From positions 115,560-179,559 of the forward strand of contig NZ_LRPE01000010.1 of assembly GCF_001605885.1 (NCBI RefSeq): a stretch of 64,000 nt of DNA, in the 5' to 3' direction. The position numbers and the translations under genes are program-made. Origin of the DNA: Acinetobacter lactucae (lineage in GTDB: Bacteria; Pseudomonadota; Gammaproteobacteria; Pseudomonadales; Moraxellaceae). The first letter of the stretch is position 1; each line of letters begins with the position of its first letter. Shown here in pieces: positions 27,300-37,660 of this stretch. The notes beneath the pieces are model-generated. The model saw only the letters and a program-made list of their open reading frames with translations. It was not told the DNA's origin and searched no databases.

Positions 27300-28529
27300 T
27301 TAAAGCATAAATTGGATTTGCAATTCCCCAACCACGAAACCAAGCACTGCACCGACTGCAATCAAGGCCCACTCATCTTCTTTAAATGCAGGACGTAACA
27401 TGCCTTCAAATTCAGAAGGTGTTAGTTTTTGCATACGTTCAATGAGTGTGCTACGAATATTCATTGCATCTTCTGCATAAGACTCTACATATTTCATCGT
27501 CTCTGGAAGCTGTTGCATAATACGTTCAGCAACCTGTGATTTCATATTCTGATATTTTTCTCCGCCAATTGCATATACAACTAACGGGCGAATAACCCCA
27601 GCTTGCATATCAATTTCTTGTTTGACATGGCGGTTAACCAGATCAATAACACGTGCAGAATGTGTACCCGAAAATAACTCTTCCATCATGTGACGTGATG
27701 TTAAAAGTTGTTTGGAAATTAAAGCTGCATAGTCAGCTGCAACTTCATTTTGACGTTTAATAAACAGGCCTTGCCATGTGTAACCCAATATCTTTTTAGG
27801 ATAAAGTGGTCTAAACATCATTTGCAGTGCAATCCAGTCACTGAAGAAACCCACAAAACCACCAAACAAAGGTAGCATCCAAGGGTATTTTCCTTGAGTG
27901 ACAATCCAGCACAGCATCTGAATCACACCAATACCAAAACCAAATACAAAACCTACATTACTGAAAAATTTAAATTCTTGTTTTCCTACACGTTTAAAAA
28001 TATTGTTGAGTAGGCGTTTATCTTTAAGCAAGTTGCTGATAACAAGATGTTTAATGTCAAAATATCGGTTCACATCACGCTGTACTTCGCTCATGATGTG
28101 TTCAACGATTTCGGGTGCTTTGGATTGCACACGACGAATGAGTCTTTGGCGAGCAAATTCTGGCATACCTTCCCATAAACCGGGCTGATATTCTTGAGCA
28201 ACATCACGGGTAATATCTTCAGCCGCTGCAAGTAGAGGTTTTTCTATTTCTTTGGCAATACGTTTAGGATCTAGGCGTGCAAAAATTTCTTCAGGTTTAA
28301 TCAGCTTAGCTGTCATGAGCTCAACAGCAATGGTTGCCATTTTTTCAGCTTTGCGAGGCACAATACCTTGCCAACCCAAAAATGGTTTAATACCTTTAAA
28401 TTCAAGTGGTGAAAACATCATCTGGATGGCAACCACCTTGGTGATATAGCCAATTAAACCACTCATAAAAGGAATAGAGACATACAACCAAAAATGTTGC
28501 TGGAAATCTGCAATCATAGTTTGAAGCAT
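27300..28529 (-). CDS. DUF445-family membrane protein
   Basis: The 409-residue protein has membrane helices at the N-terminus (WLYVSIPFMSGLIGYITKVVA), in the middle (VIQMLCWIVTQ) and at the C-terminus. Long charged helical parts lie between. The repeated motif IQMMFSPLEFKG / LQMMFRPLYPKK is characteristic of DUF445 proteins. Function unknown; probably envelope-associated. The ATG at 28529 follows AAGGAA. Confidence 0.85.
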   Translation of the reverse strand: MLQTMIADFQQHFWLYVSIPFMSGLIGYITKVVAIQMMFSPLEFKGIKPFLGWQGIVPRKAEKMATIAVELMTAKLIKPEEIFARLDPKRIAKEIEKPLLAAAEDITRDVAQEYQPGLWEGMPEFARQRLIRRVQSKAPEIVEHIMSEVQRDVNRYFDIKHLVISNLLKDKRLLNNIFKRVGKQEFKFFSNVGFVFGFGIGVIQMLCWIVTQGKYPWMLPLFGGFVGFFSDWIALQMMFRPLYPKKILGYTWQGLFIKRQNEVAADYAALISKQLLTSRHMMEELFSGTHSARVIDLVNRHVKQEIDMQAGVIRPLVVYAIGGEKYQNMKSQVAERIMQQLPETMKYVESYAEDAMNIRSTLIERMQKLTPSEFEGMLRPAFKEDEWALIAVGAVLGFVVGELQIQFML

Positions 28530-28902
28530 TGTTGTTCCTTAGATTTCTATTGATTTTGATAGGGGGCAACAAGCCATAAAAATGGATAATTGTTTAAGCA
28601 CAGACAAATATCGCTTATGGTATTTACCTTTCCATGGTAATGCCTGTTTTATCGGCTCATCTTAACATCAAATTCGAAGTGATGTTGCATAGAATGTGAT
28701 GAATTTATCAATACGCATGGAGTTTTTAAGCGTAACCCATACATTTGATAAATATCATTAAATTTTGATTTATATCAAACAATCCAATTATAGAAATGAT
28801 TCTGATATGAAAAAAATAAGATATATGATGATTTGCGGTGCGCCGAAGCGTGAAAAATGTTAAAATGGCGCGCTTAATTCTTTTGCCATTTAGTGGTTTG
28901 TC
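28530..28902. other. Divergent control region between the DUF445 gene and guaA
   Basis: These 373 bases carry no credible gene. They must hold the leftward DUF445 promoter and the guaA promoter, whose likely -10 region is the TTAAAAT near 28860. I see no PurR-like operator or riboswitch that I can support. Confidence 0.5.
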
Positions 28903-30471
28903 ATGACTACCAATACTCAAATTACTGAAGATCGTATCCTGATTCTGGATTTCGGCTCTCAATATAGTCAGCTCATTGCACGTCGTGTACGTGAAGCTGG
29001 TGTTTACTCTGAAATGTATGCTTTTGATATGTCTGAAGAAGACATTCGCGCTTTTAAGCCAAATGGCATTATTTTGTCAGGTGGACCTGAGAGTGTACAT
29101 GAAGAAGGCAGCCCTCGTGCACCACAAGTGGTGTTTGAGTTAGGCGTTCCAGTATTGGGTATTTGCTATGGCTTACAAACCATGTCTGAACAGTTGGGCG
29201 GTAAAGTTGAGCCGGGTACTGTACATGAGTTTGGTTATGCCGAAGTTGATATCGTTAAACGCGACCAACTGATTGGTAACTTACAAGACCGTGAAAACCA
29301 ACTTCATGTTTGGATGAGTCATGGTGACAAAGTTAGCCAGATTCCAGAAGGCTTTACCATTACTGCAAGCACACCAAGCTGTCCAGTTGCTGCTGTAAGT
29401 GATGAAGCGCGTCGTTTCTATGGCGTGCAATTCCACCCAGAAGTAACACACACGGCAAAAGGTGAAGAGTTACTTGCAAACTTCGTTCATAAAATTTGTG
29501 GATGTGGTGGCCTTTGGACACCTGAACACATCATTGATTTACGTGTAGAGCAATTACGTGAACAAATCGGTGATGAAAAAGTTCTTTTAGGTCTTTCTGG
29601 TGGTGTTGACTCATCTGTCGTTGCTGCGCTTTTACACAAAGCAATTGGTGATCAGTTAACATGTGTATTTGTTGATAATGGTTTACTTCGTTTAAACGAA
29701 GGTGACCAAGTGATGCAAATGTTTGCTGAAAACATGGGTATCCGTGTTATTCGCGCAGATGCTGAACAACGTTTCTTAACTGCATTGGCTGGTGAAGTTG
29801 ATCCAGAGAAAAAGCGTAAAATTATTGGTCGTGAGTTCATTGAAGTTTTTGCTGAAGAAGCACGTAAACTTGATGGCGTGAAATTCTTGGCGCAAGGTAC
29901 GATTTACCCAGACGTAATCGAATCTGCTGCAAGCAAACAAGGTAAAGCACACGTTATTAAATCTCACCACAACGTGGGTGGTTTACCAGACGATTTAGAA
30001 TTTGAATTGGTAGAGCCATTACGTGACTTGTTCAAAGATGAAGTTCGTAAGTTAGGTACTACACTTGGTTTGCCACATAGCATGATTTACCGTCATCCAT
30101 TCCCGGGCCCTGGTTTAGGTGTTCGTATTTTGGGTGAAGTGAAGAAAGAATATGCTGATATTCTTCGTCTTGCTGATGACATCTTCATGCAAGAGCTTCG
30201 TGACAGCGGTTGGTATGATAAAACTGCTCAAGCGTTTGCTGTGTTCCAACCTGTTAAGTCAGTTGGTGTAGTGGGGGATGGCCGTCGTTATGCATGGGTA
30301 ATTGCGCTTCGTGCAGTTGAAACGGTTGACTTTATGACAGCTCGTTTTGCACATTTACCATATGAATTGGTTGATAAAATCTCAACGCGTATTATGAATG
30401 AAATTAAAGATGTATCACGTGTTGTATATGACGTGTCATCTAAACCACCAGCAACGATTGAGTGGGAATAA
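28903..30471 (+). CDS. guaA: GMP synthase (glutamine-hydrolysing)
   Basis: The 522-residue enzyme makes GMP from XMP, glutamine and ATP, the last step of guanine nucleotide synthesis. The N-terminal glutamine amidotransferase domain has its Cys in GICYGLQ and His/Glu in FHPEVTHT. The ATP pyrophosphatase domain has the PP-loop LSGGVDSSV. The C-terminal dimerisation domain ends in KPPATIEWE, the expected end of the family. Length and motifs are complete. It stands alone here; guaB is not adjacent. Confidence 0.98.
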   Translation: MTTNTQITEDRILILDFGSQYSQLIARRVREAGVYSEMYAFDMSEEDIRAFKPNGIILSGGPESVHEEGSPRAPQVVFELGVPVLGICYGLQTMSEQLGGKVEPGTVHEFGYAEVDIVKRDQLIGNLQDRENQLHVWMSHGDKVSQIPEGFTITASTPSCPVAAVSDEARRFYGVQFHPEVTHTAKGEELLANFVHKICGCGGLWTPEHIIDLRVEQLREQIGDEKVLLGLSGGVDSSVVAALLHKAIGDQLTCVFVDNGLLRLNEGDQVMQMFAENMGIRVIRADAEQRFLTALAGEVDPEKKRKIIGREFIEVFAEEARKLDGVKFLAQGTIYPDVIESAASKQGKAHVIKSHHNVGGLPDDLEFELVEPLRDLFKDEVRKLGTTLGLPHSMIYRHPFPGPGLGVRILGEVKKEYADILRLADDIFMQELRDSGWYDKTAQAFAVFQPVKSVGVVGDGRRYAWVIALRAVETVDFMTARFAHLPYELVDKISTRIMNEIKDVSRVVYDVSSKPPATIEWE

Positions 30472-30495
30472 TTTTTCCCCTGTTAGTTGGTAAAG

Positions 30496-30521
30496 AAAAG
30501 GACGTGTTAGCGTCCTTTTTT
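30496..30521 (+). terminator. Rho-independent terminator after guaA
   Basis: AAAAGGACG and CGTCCTTTTT arms around a 6-base loop, followed by a T run. Confidence 0.9.
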
Positions 30522-30687
30522 ATTACTTAACTTTTAAAGAGAAAAATTAATTTTGATATTTAAAAACTTTGATTGTCTCATTCATAGCACCCTGTGTATT
30601 ACTAAAAGACTATATTGAATAATGAGTGTATTGTTAAGATCATTACAACGACTCATTGCAAAAGCATAGGTAAAAGAGAGTAATATC

Positions 30688-31635
30688 ATGAGCAATAATA
30701 ATGATTACGATATTTCTGATTCAAAGGATTGCGAAAAATTTGCCAATCAGTTTATTCAGGAATTTCCAATTCGCTCTGCTGAAATTGGACAGGGGACAGT
30801 CATTAAGCGGGCTTTACCTAGCCGACAAAAACGAATGATTGGTGCGTGGTGTTTCTTAGATCATGCGGGCCCAGTAACTTTTCCAGCAGGCGATGGTTTA
30901 GATGTTGGCCCTCATCCTCATATTGGTTTGCAAACCTTTACTTGGATGATTGAAGGCACCATGATGCATACCGATAGCTTAGGCTCAAAACAACTAATTC
31001 GTCCTAAACAAGTGAACTTAATGACAGCGGGACACGGAATTTCACATACAGAAGTTGCACCTGATACAGAAACTCAAATGCACGCTGCGCAGCTCTGGAT
31101 TGCCTTACCAGATGCTAAGCGCAACATGGATCCAAAATTTGAACATTATCCTGAACTGCCTGTTGTTGAGAAAGACGGTCTAGAGTTTACCGTGCTTGTG
31201 GGTGAATATCTGGCAACGACTTCTCCAGTTGTGGTACATACGCCGTTAGTTGGTGTTGACTTAATTGCTACCGAAGATACTAAAACCCGTATTCCATTAA
31301 ATCCTAATTATGAATATGGTTTTATGGCGCTTGAGGGTAGTGCTCATGTGAATGGTCATGAGTTAACTGCCGACAACATGGTGGTATTAGATACGGGTCT
31401 TAGTGAAATTGAGGTTGAAGTAAAAAAAGGCAATCGGATTTTGTTGATTGGTGGTGAACCGTTTGAAACGCCAATTTTACTCTGGTGGAACTTTGTTGCA
31501 CGTACTATGGATGATTTAAAAGAAGCTCGCGAGCAATGGATTAACCATGATGCACGTTTTGGTGAAATTCCAGATTATGTAGGTGCGCGTTTAGAAGCCC
31601 CTGTTCTTCCAGATCAAATGAGAGCATCAAAATGA
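30688..31635 (+). CDS. Pirin-family protein (bicupin)
   Basis: The 315-residue protein has the pirin N-terminal cupin with metal-binding His in GPHPHIGLQTFTWM and in TAGHGISHTE, and a C-terminal second cupin. Some bacterial pirins are quercetin dioxygenases, others bind regulators; the role here is open. The ATG at 30688 follows AAGAGAG. It overlaps the OsmC gene by 4 bases, so the two are translated together and may share a stress role. Confidence 0.9.
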   Translation: MSNNNDYDISDSKDCEKFANQFIQEFPIRSAEIGQGTVIKRALPSRQKRMIGAWCFLDHAGPVTFPAGDGLDVGPHPHIGLQTFTWMIEGTMMHTDSLGSKQLIRPKQVNLMTAGHGISHTEVAPDTETQMHAAQLWIALPDAKRNMDPKFEHYPELPVVEKDGLEFTVLVGEYLATTSPVVVHTPLVGVDLIATEDTKTRIPLNPNYEYGFMALEGSAHVNGHELTADNMVVLDTGLSEIEVEVKKGNRILLIGGEPFETPILLWWNFVARTMDDLKEAREQWINHDARFGEIPDYVGARLEAPVLPDQMRASK

Positions 31636-32039
31636 CAGCAGTAATCGCAAGCAGTAAAGCAAAGCCCCTTGCTGAACAATGGAAGGGCGAAATCACCAGT
31701 GGTCGCCACCAATATTTTTGTGATGAGCCAGAGAAGCTAGAGGGGCAAGACCAAGGTCCGGCGCCCTATGATTTGCTCACTGGAAGTTTAGCCGCTTGTA
31801 CGCTCATTACTTTAAGAATGTACGCAAAGCATAAGGGTTATGATTTTGGTGAGTTTTCGGTTGAAATCGATTTTCATACAAATAGAGAGCATGAAGAACA
31901 CATAGAACGTCGCATTGTTTTTAAAGACTTACCAAACGAAGAGCTTCAACAAAAAATCTTAGCGGTATGCGGTAAAACCCCCGTCACTAAAACTTTGTTA
32001 CGTAGTTTAGACATTCATACTGTGCTTGTTACAGTGTAA
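31632..32039 (+). CDS. OsmC-family protein
   Basis: The 135-residue protein has the OsmC fold: LAACTLITLRMYAKHKG around the first Cys, and CGKTPVTKTL with the second Cys. These two Cys form the peroxide-reducing pair of the OsmC/Ohr superfamily. It reduces organic hydroperoxides or related electrophiles in the cytoplasm. It starts within the end of the pirin gene (ATGA overlap). Confidence 0.88.
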   Translation: MTAVIASSKAKPLAEQWKGEITSGRHQYFCDEPEKLEGQDQGPAPYDLLTGSLAACTLITLRMYAKHKGYDFGEFSVEIDFHTNREHEEHIERRIVFKDLPNEELQQKILAVCGKTPVTKTLLRSLDIHTVLVTV

Positions 32040-32095
32040 AAATGCTATTTTGTTGAGGTGGATGATTTTATATCCATCCCACAAATGGAATAAAG

Positions 32096-32119
32096 CAGCA
32101 TGTTCACATGCTGTTTTTT
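32096..32119 (+). terminator. Terminator after the pirin-OsmC pair
   Basis: CAGCATG and CATGCTG arms around TTCA, followed by six T. Confidence 0.88.
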
Positions 32120-32152
32120 ATGTAAAAAAGAAAAATAAAAGCAGGCAATAAC

Positions 32153-32821
32153 ATGATTAGTGTACACCACCTGGAATGTTCGCGATCGTTTCGAATTTTA
32201 TGGGCTTTAGAAGAGTTGGGCTTAGATTATGATATTCATTATTATCAACGCCTACCTAACTATTCCGCTCCAGAAACATTGAAATGTATTCATCCTTTAG
32301 GTAAAGCTCCGATTTTGACTGATGATGAACAAGTCATCGCAGAATCAGCTGTGATTTTAGAATATTTACAGCAGCGTTATGATCAGAAGCAACAATTTAA
32401 ACCTACCGATCCTCAAGATTTACAGCAGTATATTTACTGGATGCACTATGCAGAAGGTTCACTTATGCCATTATTAGTCATGACTTTGGTCATGAATAGT
32501 GTAAACAAGCATGTGCCATGGCTAATTCAGCCCGTAGCTAAAAAAATCACGGAAGGGGTAAAGGCAAATTTTGTTCGTCCACGTATGAAAGATCATATTA
32601 GTTTTTTAGAAAACTATTTGGCAGAGCATGAATATTTCGCAGGTGATTTTTCATTTGCTGATATTCAAATGAGCTTTCCTTTGGAAGCTTTACAATCCCG
32701 CTTACAGGGTAAATACCCTCATATTCAAGCTTTTTTACATCGTATTCAGCAAAGACCCGCGTTTCAAAAAGCGAGACAAAAGGGAATTGGTTCTAATGAA
32801 AGGAATTGCGCTGATATTTAA
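32153..32821 (+). CDS. Glutathione S-transferase family protein
   Basis: The 222-residue protein has the N-terminal thioredoxin-like domain (SFRILWALEELGLDYDIHYYQR, then APETLKCIHPLGKAPIL, and ESAVILEYL with the glutathione-contacting Glu-Ser). An alpha-helical C-terminal domain follows. The catalytic residue is probably the Ser of CSRSFR. The substrate is unknown. It is separated from the OsmC gene by a terminator and so has its own promoter. Confidence 0.88.
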   Translation: MISVHHLECSRSFRILWALEELGLDYDIHYYQRLPNYSAPETLKCIHPLGKAPILTDDEQVIAESAVILEYLQQRYDQKQQFKPTDPQDLQQYIYWMHYAEGSLMPLLVMTLVMNSVNKHVPWLIQPVAKKITEGVKANFVRPRMKDHISFLENYLAEHEYFAGDFSFADIQMSFPLEALQSRLQGKYPHIQAFLHRIQQRPAFQKARQKGIGSNERNCADI

Positions 32822-32825
32822 AAGA

Positions 32826-32852
32826 AAAGGAACAAATATTTGTTCCTTTTTT
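32826..32852. terminator. Bidirectional terminator between the GST and SPOR genes
   Basis: AAAAGGAACA and TGTTCCTTTT arms around a 6-base loop, with T tracts on both strands. It serves the two convergent genes. Confidence 0.9.
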
Positions 32853-32861
32853 ATTTTCACT

Positions 32862-33476
32862 TTACTTGCGTTTGATCACGATAGAATCAATGCCGCTGTG
32901 TTGTAAGGTCTGTTGAGCAGCCAATGCAGCGTCTTGAGTGTCATACGGTCCGGAAATAACGCGATACCATGTTTGCCCGTTTTCAGTACTTTTAATTACG
33001 TCAGCAGATAAGCCATTTAAAATTATTTCTGCACGGCGGGCATCGGCCTGATCAGGGTCGTTATAACTACGAACTTGTAAAATATAAGTAGGTTGCTGAG
33101 GAGTTGTAGCTGTCTGATTAGGATCAATTCCTACACTTTCAGAGGCAGCGGGTTGAGTTGTGCTTGGTGCCTCAACAATCATAGCAGTGCCTTGATTTTT
33201 ACTTTCAGGGATCGCTTGTTCAGGAATAGGGGTAACTTGTTGCTGAGGTAATAGATCGTAGAAGCGATAGTCTTTATTGGTATCTTCTTCTTGATAATGC
33301 TCAGAGGTAATCTGATTTTTCGCAGGAACAGGTTGCCAAGGTTTCCAAAGCATAAGCATTACAGCGATACATAAGACCGCCAAAATAGCGACAAGTGTCC
33401 CTAACCATTTGGGAATTAGGGGCTTTTTAGGCTTGTTAGGTCTTTCAGATACACCGCGTTGCGTTTTGCCAAACAC
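32862..33476 (-). CDS. SPOR-domain membrane protein
   Basis: The 204-residue protein has a short basic cytoplasmic part, one membrane helix (about 24-43), a Pro/Gln/Ser-rich periplasmic linker, and a C-terminal SPOR domain (about 125-200: YILQVRSYNDPDQADARRAE and WYRVISGPYDTQDAALAAQQ). SPOR domains bind denuded glycan at the division septum, so it probably localises to the septum like FtsN or DedD. It follows argS on the same strand, separated by two stem-loops. Confidence 0.9.
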   Translation of the reverse strand: MFGKTQRGVSERPNKPKKPLIPKWLGTLVAILAVLCIAVMLMLWKPWQPVPAKNQITSEHYQEEDTNKDYRFYDLLPQQQVTPIPEQAIPESKNQGTAMIVEAPSTTQPAASESVGIDPNQTATTPQQPTYILQVRSYNDPDQADARRAEIILNGLSADVIKSTENGQTWYRVISGPYDTQDAALAAQQTLQHSGIDSIVIKRK

Positions 33477-33542
33477 GTGGATTATTCCTCTGTATTTTGA
33501 TTGTTTTTTAATTCGAGTTTGATTCTCGTCTTACGATGTTAA

Positions 33543-33588
33543 AAGCAGCGGTTTGTATTCGCTATCTTAACTATACAAACCACCGCTT
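33543..33588 (-). terminator. Second stem-loop after argS, with T tail
   Basis: 16-base arms (33543-33558 and 33573-33588) pair with two mismatches and, read on the minus strand, are followed by CTTTTAA. It is a likely terminator or attenuator between argS and the SPOR gene. Confidence 0.6.
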
Positions 33589-33592
33589 ACTA

Positions 33593-33630
33593 TATATTGC
33601 ATGACCTTTGATTTGCTGTCATGCAATATA
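33593..33630 (-). other. First stem-loop after argS: perfect 13-bp inverted repeat
   Basis: TATATTGCATGAC and GTCATGCAATATA arms (33593-33605, 33618-33630) surround a 12-base loop and begin 4 bases after the argS stop. There is no T run after it, so it looks more like an mRNA 3'-end or processing hairpin than a terminator. Confidence 0.65.
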
Positions 33631-33634
33631 TTTA

Positions 33635-35425
33635 TTACATAGATTCTGGTGCAGATACACCAAGTAATTCTAAACCATTACGAAGCACTTGTTGTACATT
33701 GATTGAAAGCAATAAACGGGCTTGTGTAAGCTCTGCATCATCGCTTAATACTTTATGCTCATTGTACCAACCGTGGAACAGGGCAGCTAACTCTTTTAAG
33801 TAGTTACCTACCTGATGTGGTTCATACGCATTTGCTGCTCGTAACACTGCATCTGGATAAGCTGCCAATTTAGCAAGAATCTCAGTTTCGGCATCAAGAG
33901 ACAAGCGCGCCGCATGTGGGCGAGCAGTGTTTACATCGAATTGTAAGTTTGTGCTTGCTGCTTTTTCTAACATACGACAAATACGTGCGTGTGCATATTG
34001 AATATAGTACACAGCATTGTCTTTACTTTGTGACACAGCAAGGTCAAGGTCGAAGTCGATGTGTTGTTCACTCTTACGCATCACATAGTAGAAACGAGCT
34101 GCGTCATTGCCAACTTCTTTACGCAAGTCACGTAAAGTCACGAACTGACCTGAACGAGATGACATTTGAACCATCTCGCCACCGCGCCATAAACTTACGA
34201 ACTGAACTAAAAGGACAGTCAATTTTTTAGAGTCGTAACCCATTGCATCAATCGCCGCTTTTACGCGGGAAATATAGCCGTGGTGGTCAGACCCCCAAAT
34301 ATCGATAAGGTCAGTATAACCACGTTGTAATTTATTTAAGTGGTATGCAATGTCAGATGCAAAGTAAGTGGTTTGGCCATTACGACGCTTCACAACACGG
34401 TCTTTTTCGTCGCCAAATTCAGTCGATTTAAACCAGATGTTACCATCTTTTTCATAAAGGAAGCCGCGTTGATCTAGTGTTTCTAACGCTTCATCAATTT
34501 TTGCACTAAGAGACGCTTCACTAAACCATTGGTTGAACGTTACACCAAAGTCAGCAAGGTCATCTTTAATATCATCTAAAATGGCATGAAGAGCAGCTTG
34601 GTGGAATACGCGGTAGCCTTCACCTAACAACTGTTGTGAATTGGCAATAAGGCCATCAATATGTTTTTCTTTGTCGCCAGATAAAACGACTTTATTGCCG
34701 TCGCTATCTAGTTCTTCTGCATATTGTACGTCTTCTGGCACATCTTTGTAGACATCAGCCACTTCACGAAGGTAGGCATCGCCATCTTTATCAATAATAG
34801 TCTGTGCGATTTCTTTAACGTAATCGCCTTGATAAGCATTTTTTGGAAATACAAGTTTTTGACCAAGTAATTCTAAATAACGTAAATAAGTAGAAGTCGC
34901 CAAAATATCCATTTGACGGCCTGCATCATTCACATAGTATTCACGGTCAACTTTAGCACCTGTTGCTTCAAGTAACGTAGCAACAGTCATACCATATGCA
35001 GCGCCACGGCCATGTCCTACATGTAGACTAGACGTTGGGTTTGCAGAAACAAATTCAACTTGGATCTTTTTCGCTGCATTCGCTTGGCTGCGACCAAAGA
35101 TTTCTTTTTGTGCTTGAATCTGGTCAAGAATAGCAAAGCGCTGGTCTGCATTTAAAAAGAAGTTAATAAATCCGGGTCCTGCGATTTCAGCTTTACTGAT
35201 ATCTGCAACTTCTGGTAATGCAGCTAGAACTTTCTCAGCTAAATCACGTGGTTTCATACCAGCAGGTTTCGAGCCGATCATGGCAATATTAGAAGCAAAG
35301 TCGCCATGGCTTCGGTCTTTGGTGCGTGTTAAGTTGCTTGTGTTTTTCCAGTCGGAAGGAAGCACCCCTTCTTGTTGAAGAGTTTGCACTGCATGGTCGA
35401 GAGCTGCTTGTATTGCCGTATTCAT
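33635..35425 (-). CDS. argS: Arginyl-tRNA synthetase
   Basis: The 596-residue class I synthetase charges tRNA-Arg. The HIGH-like motif is SLHVGHGRGAAYG. As is usual in many ArgRS enzymes, the KMSKS motif lacks the first Lys (VQMSSRSGQFVT). The N-terminal Add-1 domain that recognises the tRNA elbow and the C-terminal anticodon-binding DALR domain (ending LELLGVSAPESM) are complete. The SPOR gene follows on the same strand, a common order in Acinetobacter and Pseudomonas relatives. Confidence 0.97.
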   Translation of the reverse strand: MNTAIQAALDHAVQTLQQEGVLPSDWKNTSNLTRTKDRSHGDFASNIAMIGSKPAGMKPRDLAEKVLAALPEVADISKAEIAGPGFINFFLNADQRFAILDQIQAQKEIFGRSQANAAKKIQVEFVSANPTSSLHVGHGRGAAYGMTVATLLEATGAKVDREYYVNDAGRQMDILATSTYLRYLELLGQKLVFPKNAYQGDYVKEIAQTIIDKDGDAYLREVADVYKDVPEDVQYAEELDSDGNKVVLSGDKEKHIDGLIANSQQLLGEGYRVFHQAALHAILDDIKDDLADFGVTFNQWFSEASLSAKIDEALETLDQRGFLYEKDGNIWFKSTEFGDEKDRVVKRRNGQTTYFASDIAYHLNKLQRGYTDLIDIWGSDHHGYISRVKAAIDAMGYDSKKLTVLLVQFVSLWRGGEMVQMSSRSGQFVTLRDLRKEVGNDAARFYYVMRKSEQHIDFDLDLAVSQSKDNAVYYIQYAHARICRMLEKAASTNLQFDVNTARPHAARLSLDAETEILAKLAAYPDAVLRAANAYEPHQVGNYLKELAALFHGWYNEHKVLSDDAELTQARLLLSINVQQVLRNGLELLGVSAPESM

Positions 35426-35918
35426 ATCAATCGAAAATAGATGTCGCAGAAAAACGTCAAATATAGCAAATTTCCGATGACTTAGGGGAGGGGATTTAAT
35501 ATTCCAATAATTCTTTATGCAAATTACTGATGATTATTTTTTAAATGAATGTCGGTTGTTGAATCGTCTTATTATTCTAGAAATGAAGAATTACAAGCCT
35601 TTTGGGTAATTTTGATATGTAAATTACGTGTTTAATTGAATACTATTTCCTGAGGAAATACCTGTTGCCGCTAAATCATATAATTATGGCTTTTAAAATT
35701 AAGAAAATAAAAGAAATTTTTAAAATTATAAAAATATTAAAATGCTGATTTTTATTGGTTATTTTTAAACATGTTGTAACTAAATAGTGTTTAATTTTAA
35801 CATCACAGTTTAAAATATCTATTTTGATCGAATTAGGCTTAAGCTTATACGCACAAAGAGTTTTAGAGACCATACAAACGTGTTTTTCTCTACTCTAAGC
35901 TGGAAAATGAGATAGGCA
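35426..35918. other. AT-rich spacer between argS and the malic enzyme gene
   Basis: These 493 bases contain the divergent promoters of argS and the malic enzyme gene. An AT-rich open frame on the minus strand (35676-35873) has poor coding character and no ribosome site. I see no structured element that I can support. Confidence 0.6.
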
Positions 35919-37616
35919 ATGATATCAGGACACCCAAGTAAACATCCCCTTTATATCCCATATGCAGGTTTTACACTTTTAGAGTTACCACTTTTAAATA
36001 AAGGTTCGGCTTTCACTGAAGAAGAAAGAAGTAACTTTAACTTACACGGTTTACTCCCCCATATTATTGAAACTATTGAAGAGCAGAGCCAGCGCTCTTA
36101 TCAGCAATATTGTGCTTTTACTGACGATATCAACCGTCATATCTATTTGCGTAATATCCAAGATACCAACGAAACTTTGTTCTATCATTTAATCGAAAAT
36201 CATCTTGAAGAAATGATGCCGATTATTTATACCCCAACAGTGGGTGAGGCATGTCAACGCTTCTCTGATATCTATCGTCGTCATCGTGGTGTTTTTATTT
36301 CATATCCAGATCGTGATGTGATTGATGATATTTTGCAAAACGTAAATAAAAATAATGTAAAAGTCATCGTGATTACTGATGGCGAACGTATTTTGGGTCT
36401 TGGTGATCAAGGTATTGGTGGAATGGGTATCCCTATTGGGAAGCTTTCACTCTACACCGCTTGTGGTGGAATTAGCCCAGCTTACACATTGCCAATCACA
36501 ATTGATGTAGGGACGAATAATCCACAATTGTTAAATGATCCGATCTATATGGGTTGGCGTCAGCCACGTATTAGTGGTGATGAATATTACGCATTTGTCG
36601 ATATGGTGATTGAAGCTGTAAAGCGTCGTTGGCCAAAAGCATTAATTCAGTTTGAAGATTTCGCACAAAAAAATGCGATGCCACTTTTAGAAAAATATCG
36701 CGATAAAATTTGTTGTTTTAACGATGATATTCAAGGAACAGCAGCGGTATCCGTAGGTAGTTTGATTGCAGCAAGCCGTGCAGCGGGCAAGCAATTAAAA
36801 GATCAGAAAATTGCTTTCTTGGGTGCGGGTTCAGCAGGTTGTGGTATTGCCGAACAAATCGTTGCGCAAATGGTTGCTGAAGGTTTGACGGATGCTGAAG
36901 CACGTGCACGCGTTTACATGGTGGATCGCTTTGGTTTGATTACCGGAAATCAGCCAAACCTATTGGATTTCCAACGCAAGTTAGCGCAAAAAGCTGAGGT
37001 GGTTGATCAGTGGGGCAATATTGAAGAAGTGATTTCACTCCTTGATGTTGTTAAAAATGCTAAGCCTACAGTGTTAATTGGGGTTTCTGGTCAACCAGGT
37101 CTGTTCACAGAAGAGATTATCAAGACCATGGCGGCGAATTGTGAGCGCCCAATTGTTATGCCGTTGTCTAACCCAACTTCACGTGTTGAAGCTGTACCGG
37201 CTGATATTGTGGAATGGACTGAAGGTAGAGCATTAATTGCAACAGGTAGTCCGTTTGCTCCTGTGAATCATCACGGCAAGCTTTATAATATTTCTCAGTG
37301 TAATAACTCGTATATTTTCCCGGGCATTGGCTTAGGTGTAGTGGCATCGGGTGCTAAACGCGTTACTGAAAATATGCTCATGGCATCAAGTAGTGCTTTA
37401 GCAAATTGTTCTCCATTGCTTAAAGATCCACAAGCTGATTTATTGCCACCGTTAGGTGAAATTCAACAAGTGTCTAAAGTGATTGCATTTGAAGTTGCGA
37501 AAGCTGCAATGGCAGATGGCGTGGCTGTAACGATTAGTGATGACTTACTACAGCAAAAAATTGATCAATCATTCTGGAAACCTGAATATCGCAAATATAA
37601 GCGTATTCCTTTCTAA
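35919..37616 (+). CDS. maeA: NAD-dependent malic enzyme
   Basis: The 565-residue protein has the length of E. coli MaeA (SfcA). It decarboxylates malate to pyruvate with reduction of NAD. Visible motifs are the substrate-site segment [12 protein letters not shown], the malic-enzyme signature [14 protein letters not shown], the dinucleotide-binding [15 protein letters not shown] and the IFPGIGLGV region. It stands as a single gene with a terminator shared with the convergent peroxidase gene. It supplies pyruvate when cells grow on C4 acids. Confidence 0.95.
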   Translation: MISGHPSKHPLYIPYAGFTLLELPLLNKGSAFTEEERSNFNLHGLLPHIIETIEEQSQRSYQQYCAFTDDINRHIYLRNIQDTNETLFYHLIENHLEEMMPIIYTPTVGEACQRFSDIYRRHRGVFISYPDRDVIDDILQNVNKNNVKVIVITDGERILGLGDQGIGGMGIPIGKLSLYTACGGISPAYTLPITIDVGTNNPQLLNDPIYMGWRQPRISGDEYYAFVDMVIEAVKRRWPKALIQFEDFAQKNAMPLLEKYRDKICCFNDDIQGTAAVSVGSLIAASRAAGKQLKDQKIAFLGAGSAGCGIAEQIVAQMVAEGLTDAEARARVYMVDRFGLITGNQPNLLDFQRKLAQKAEVVDQWGNIEEVISLLDVVKNAKPTVLIGVSGQPGLFTEEIIKTMAANCERPIVMPLSNPTSRVEAVPADIVEWTEGRALIATGSPFAPVNHHGKLYNISQCNNSYIFPGIGLGVVASGAKRVTENMLMASSSALANCSPLLKDPQADLLPPLGEIQQVSKVIAFEVAKAAMADGVAVTISDDLLQQKIDQSFWKPEYRKYKRIPF

Positions 37617-37629
37617 GGTTCAGAACGTA

Positions 37630-37657
37630 AAAAGAGGAGCTTAAGCTCCTCTTTTTT
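37630..37657. terminator. Bidirectional terminator between the malic enzyme and Dyp peroxidase genes
   Basis: AAAAGAGGAGC and GCTCCTCTTTT arms around TTAA, with T runs on both strands. Confidence 0.92.
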
Positions 37658-37660
37658 ATT

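Noticed and set aside
28726..28962. Minus-strand open frame overlapping the guaA start
   Set aside because: It overlaps the guaA promoter and coding start and has no coding character.
35676..35873. Possible 65-residue gene on the minus strand before the malic enzyme gene
   Set aside because: Composition is that of random AT-rich DNA, there is no ribosome site, and no family resemblance.
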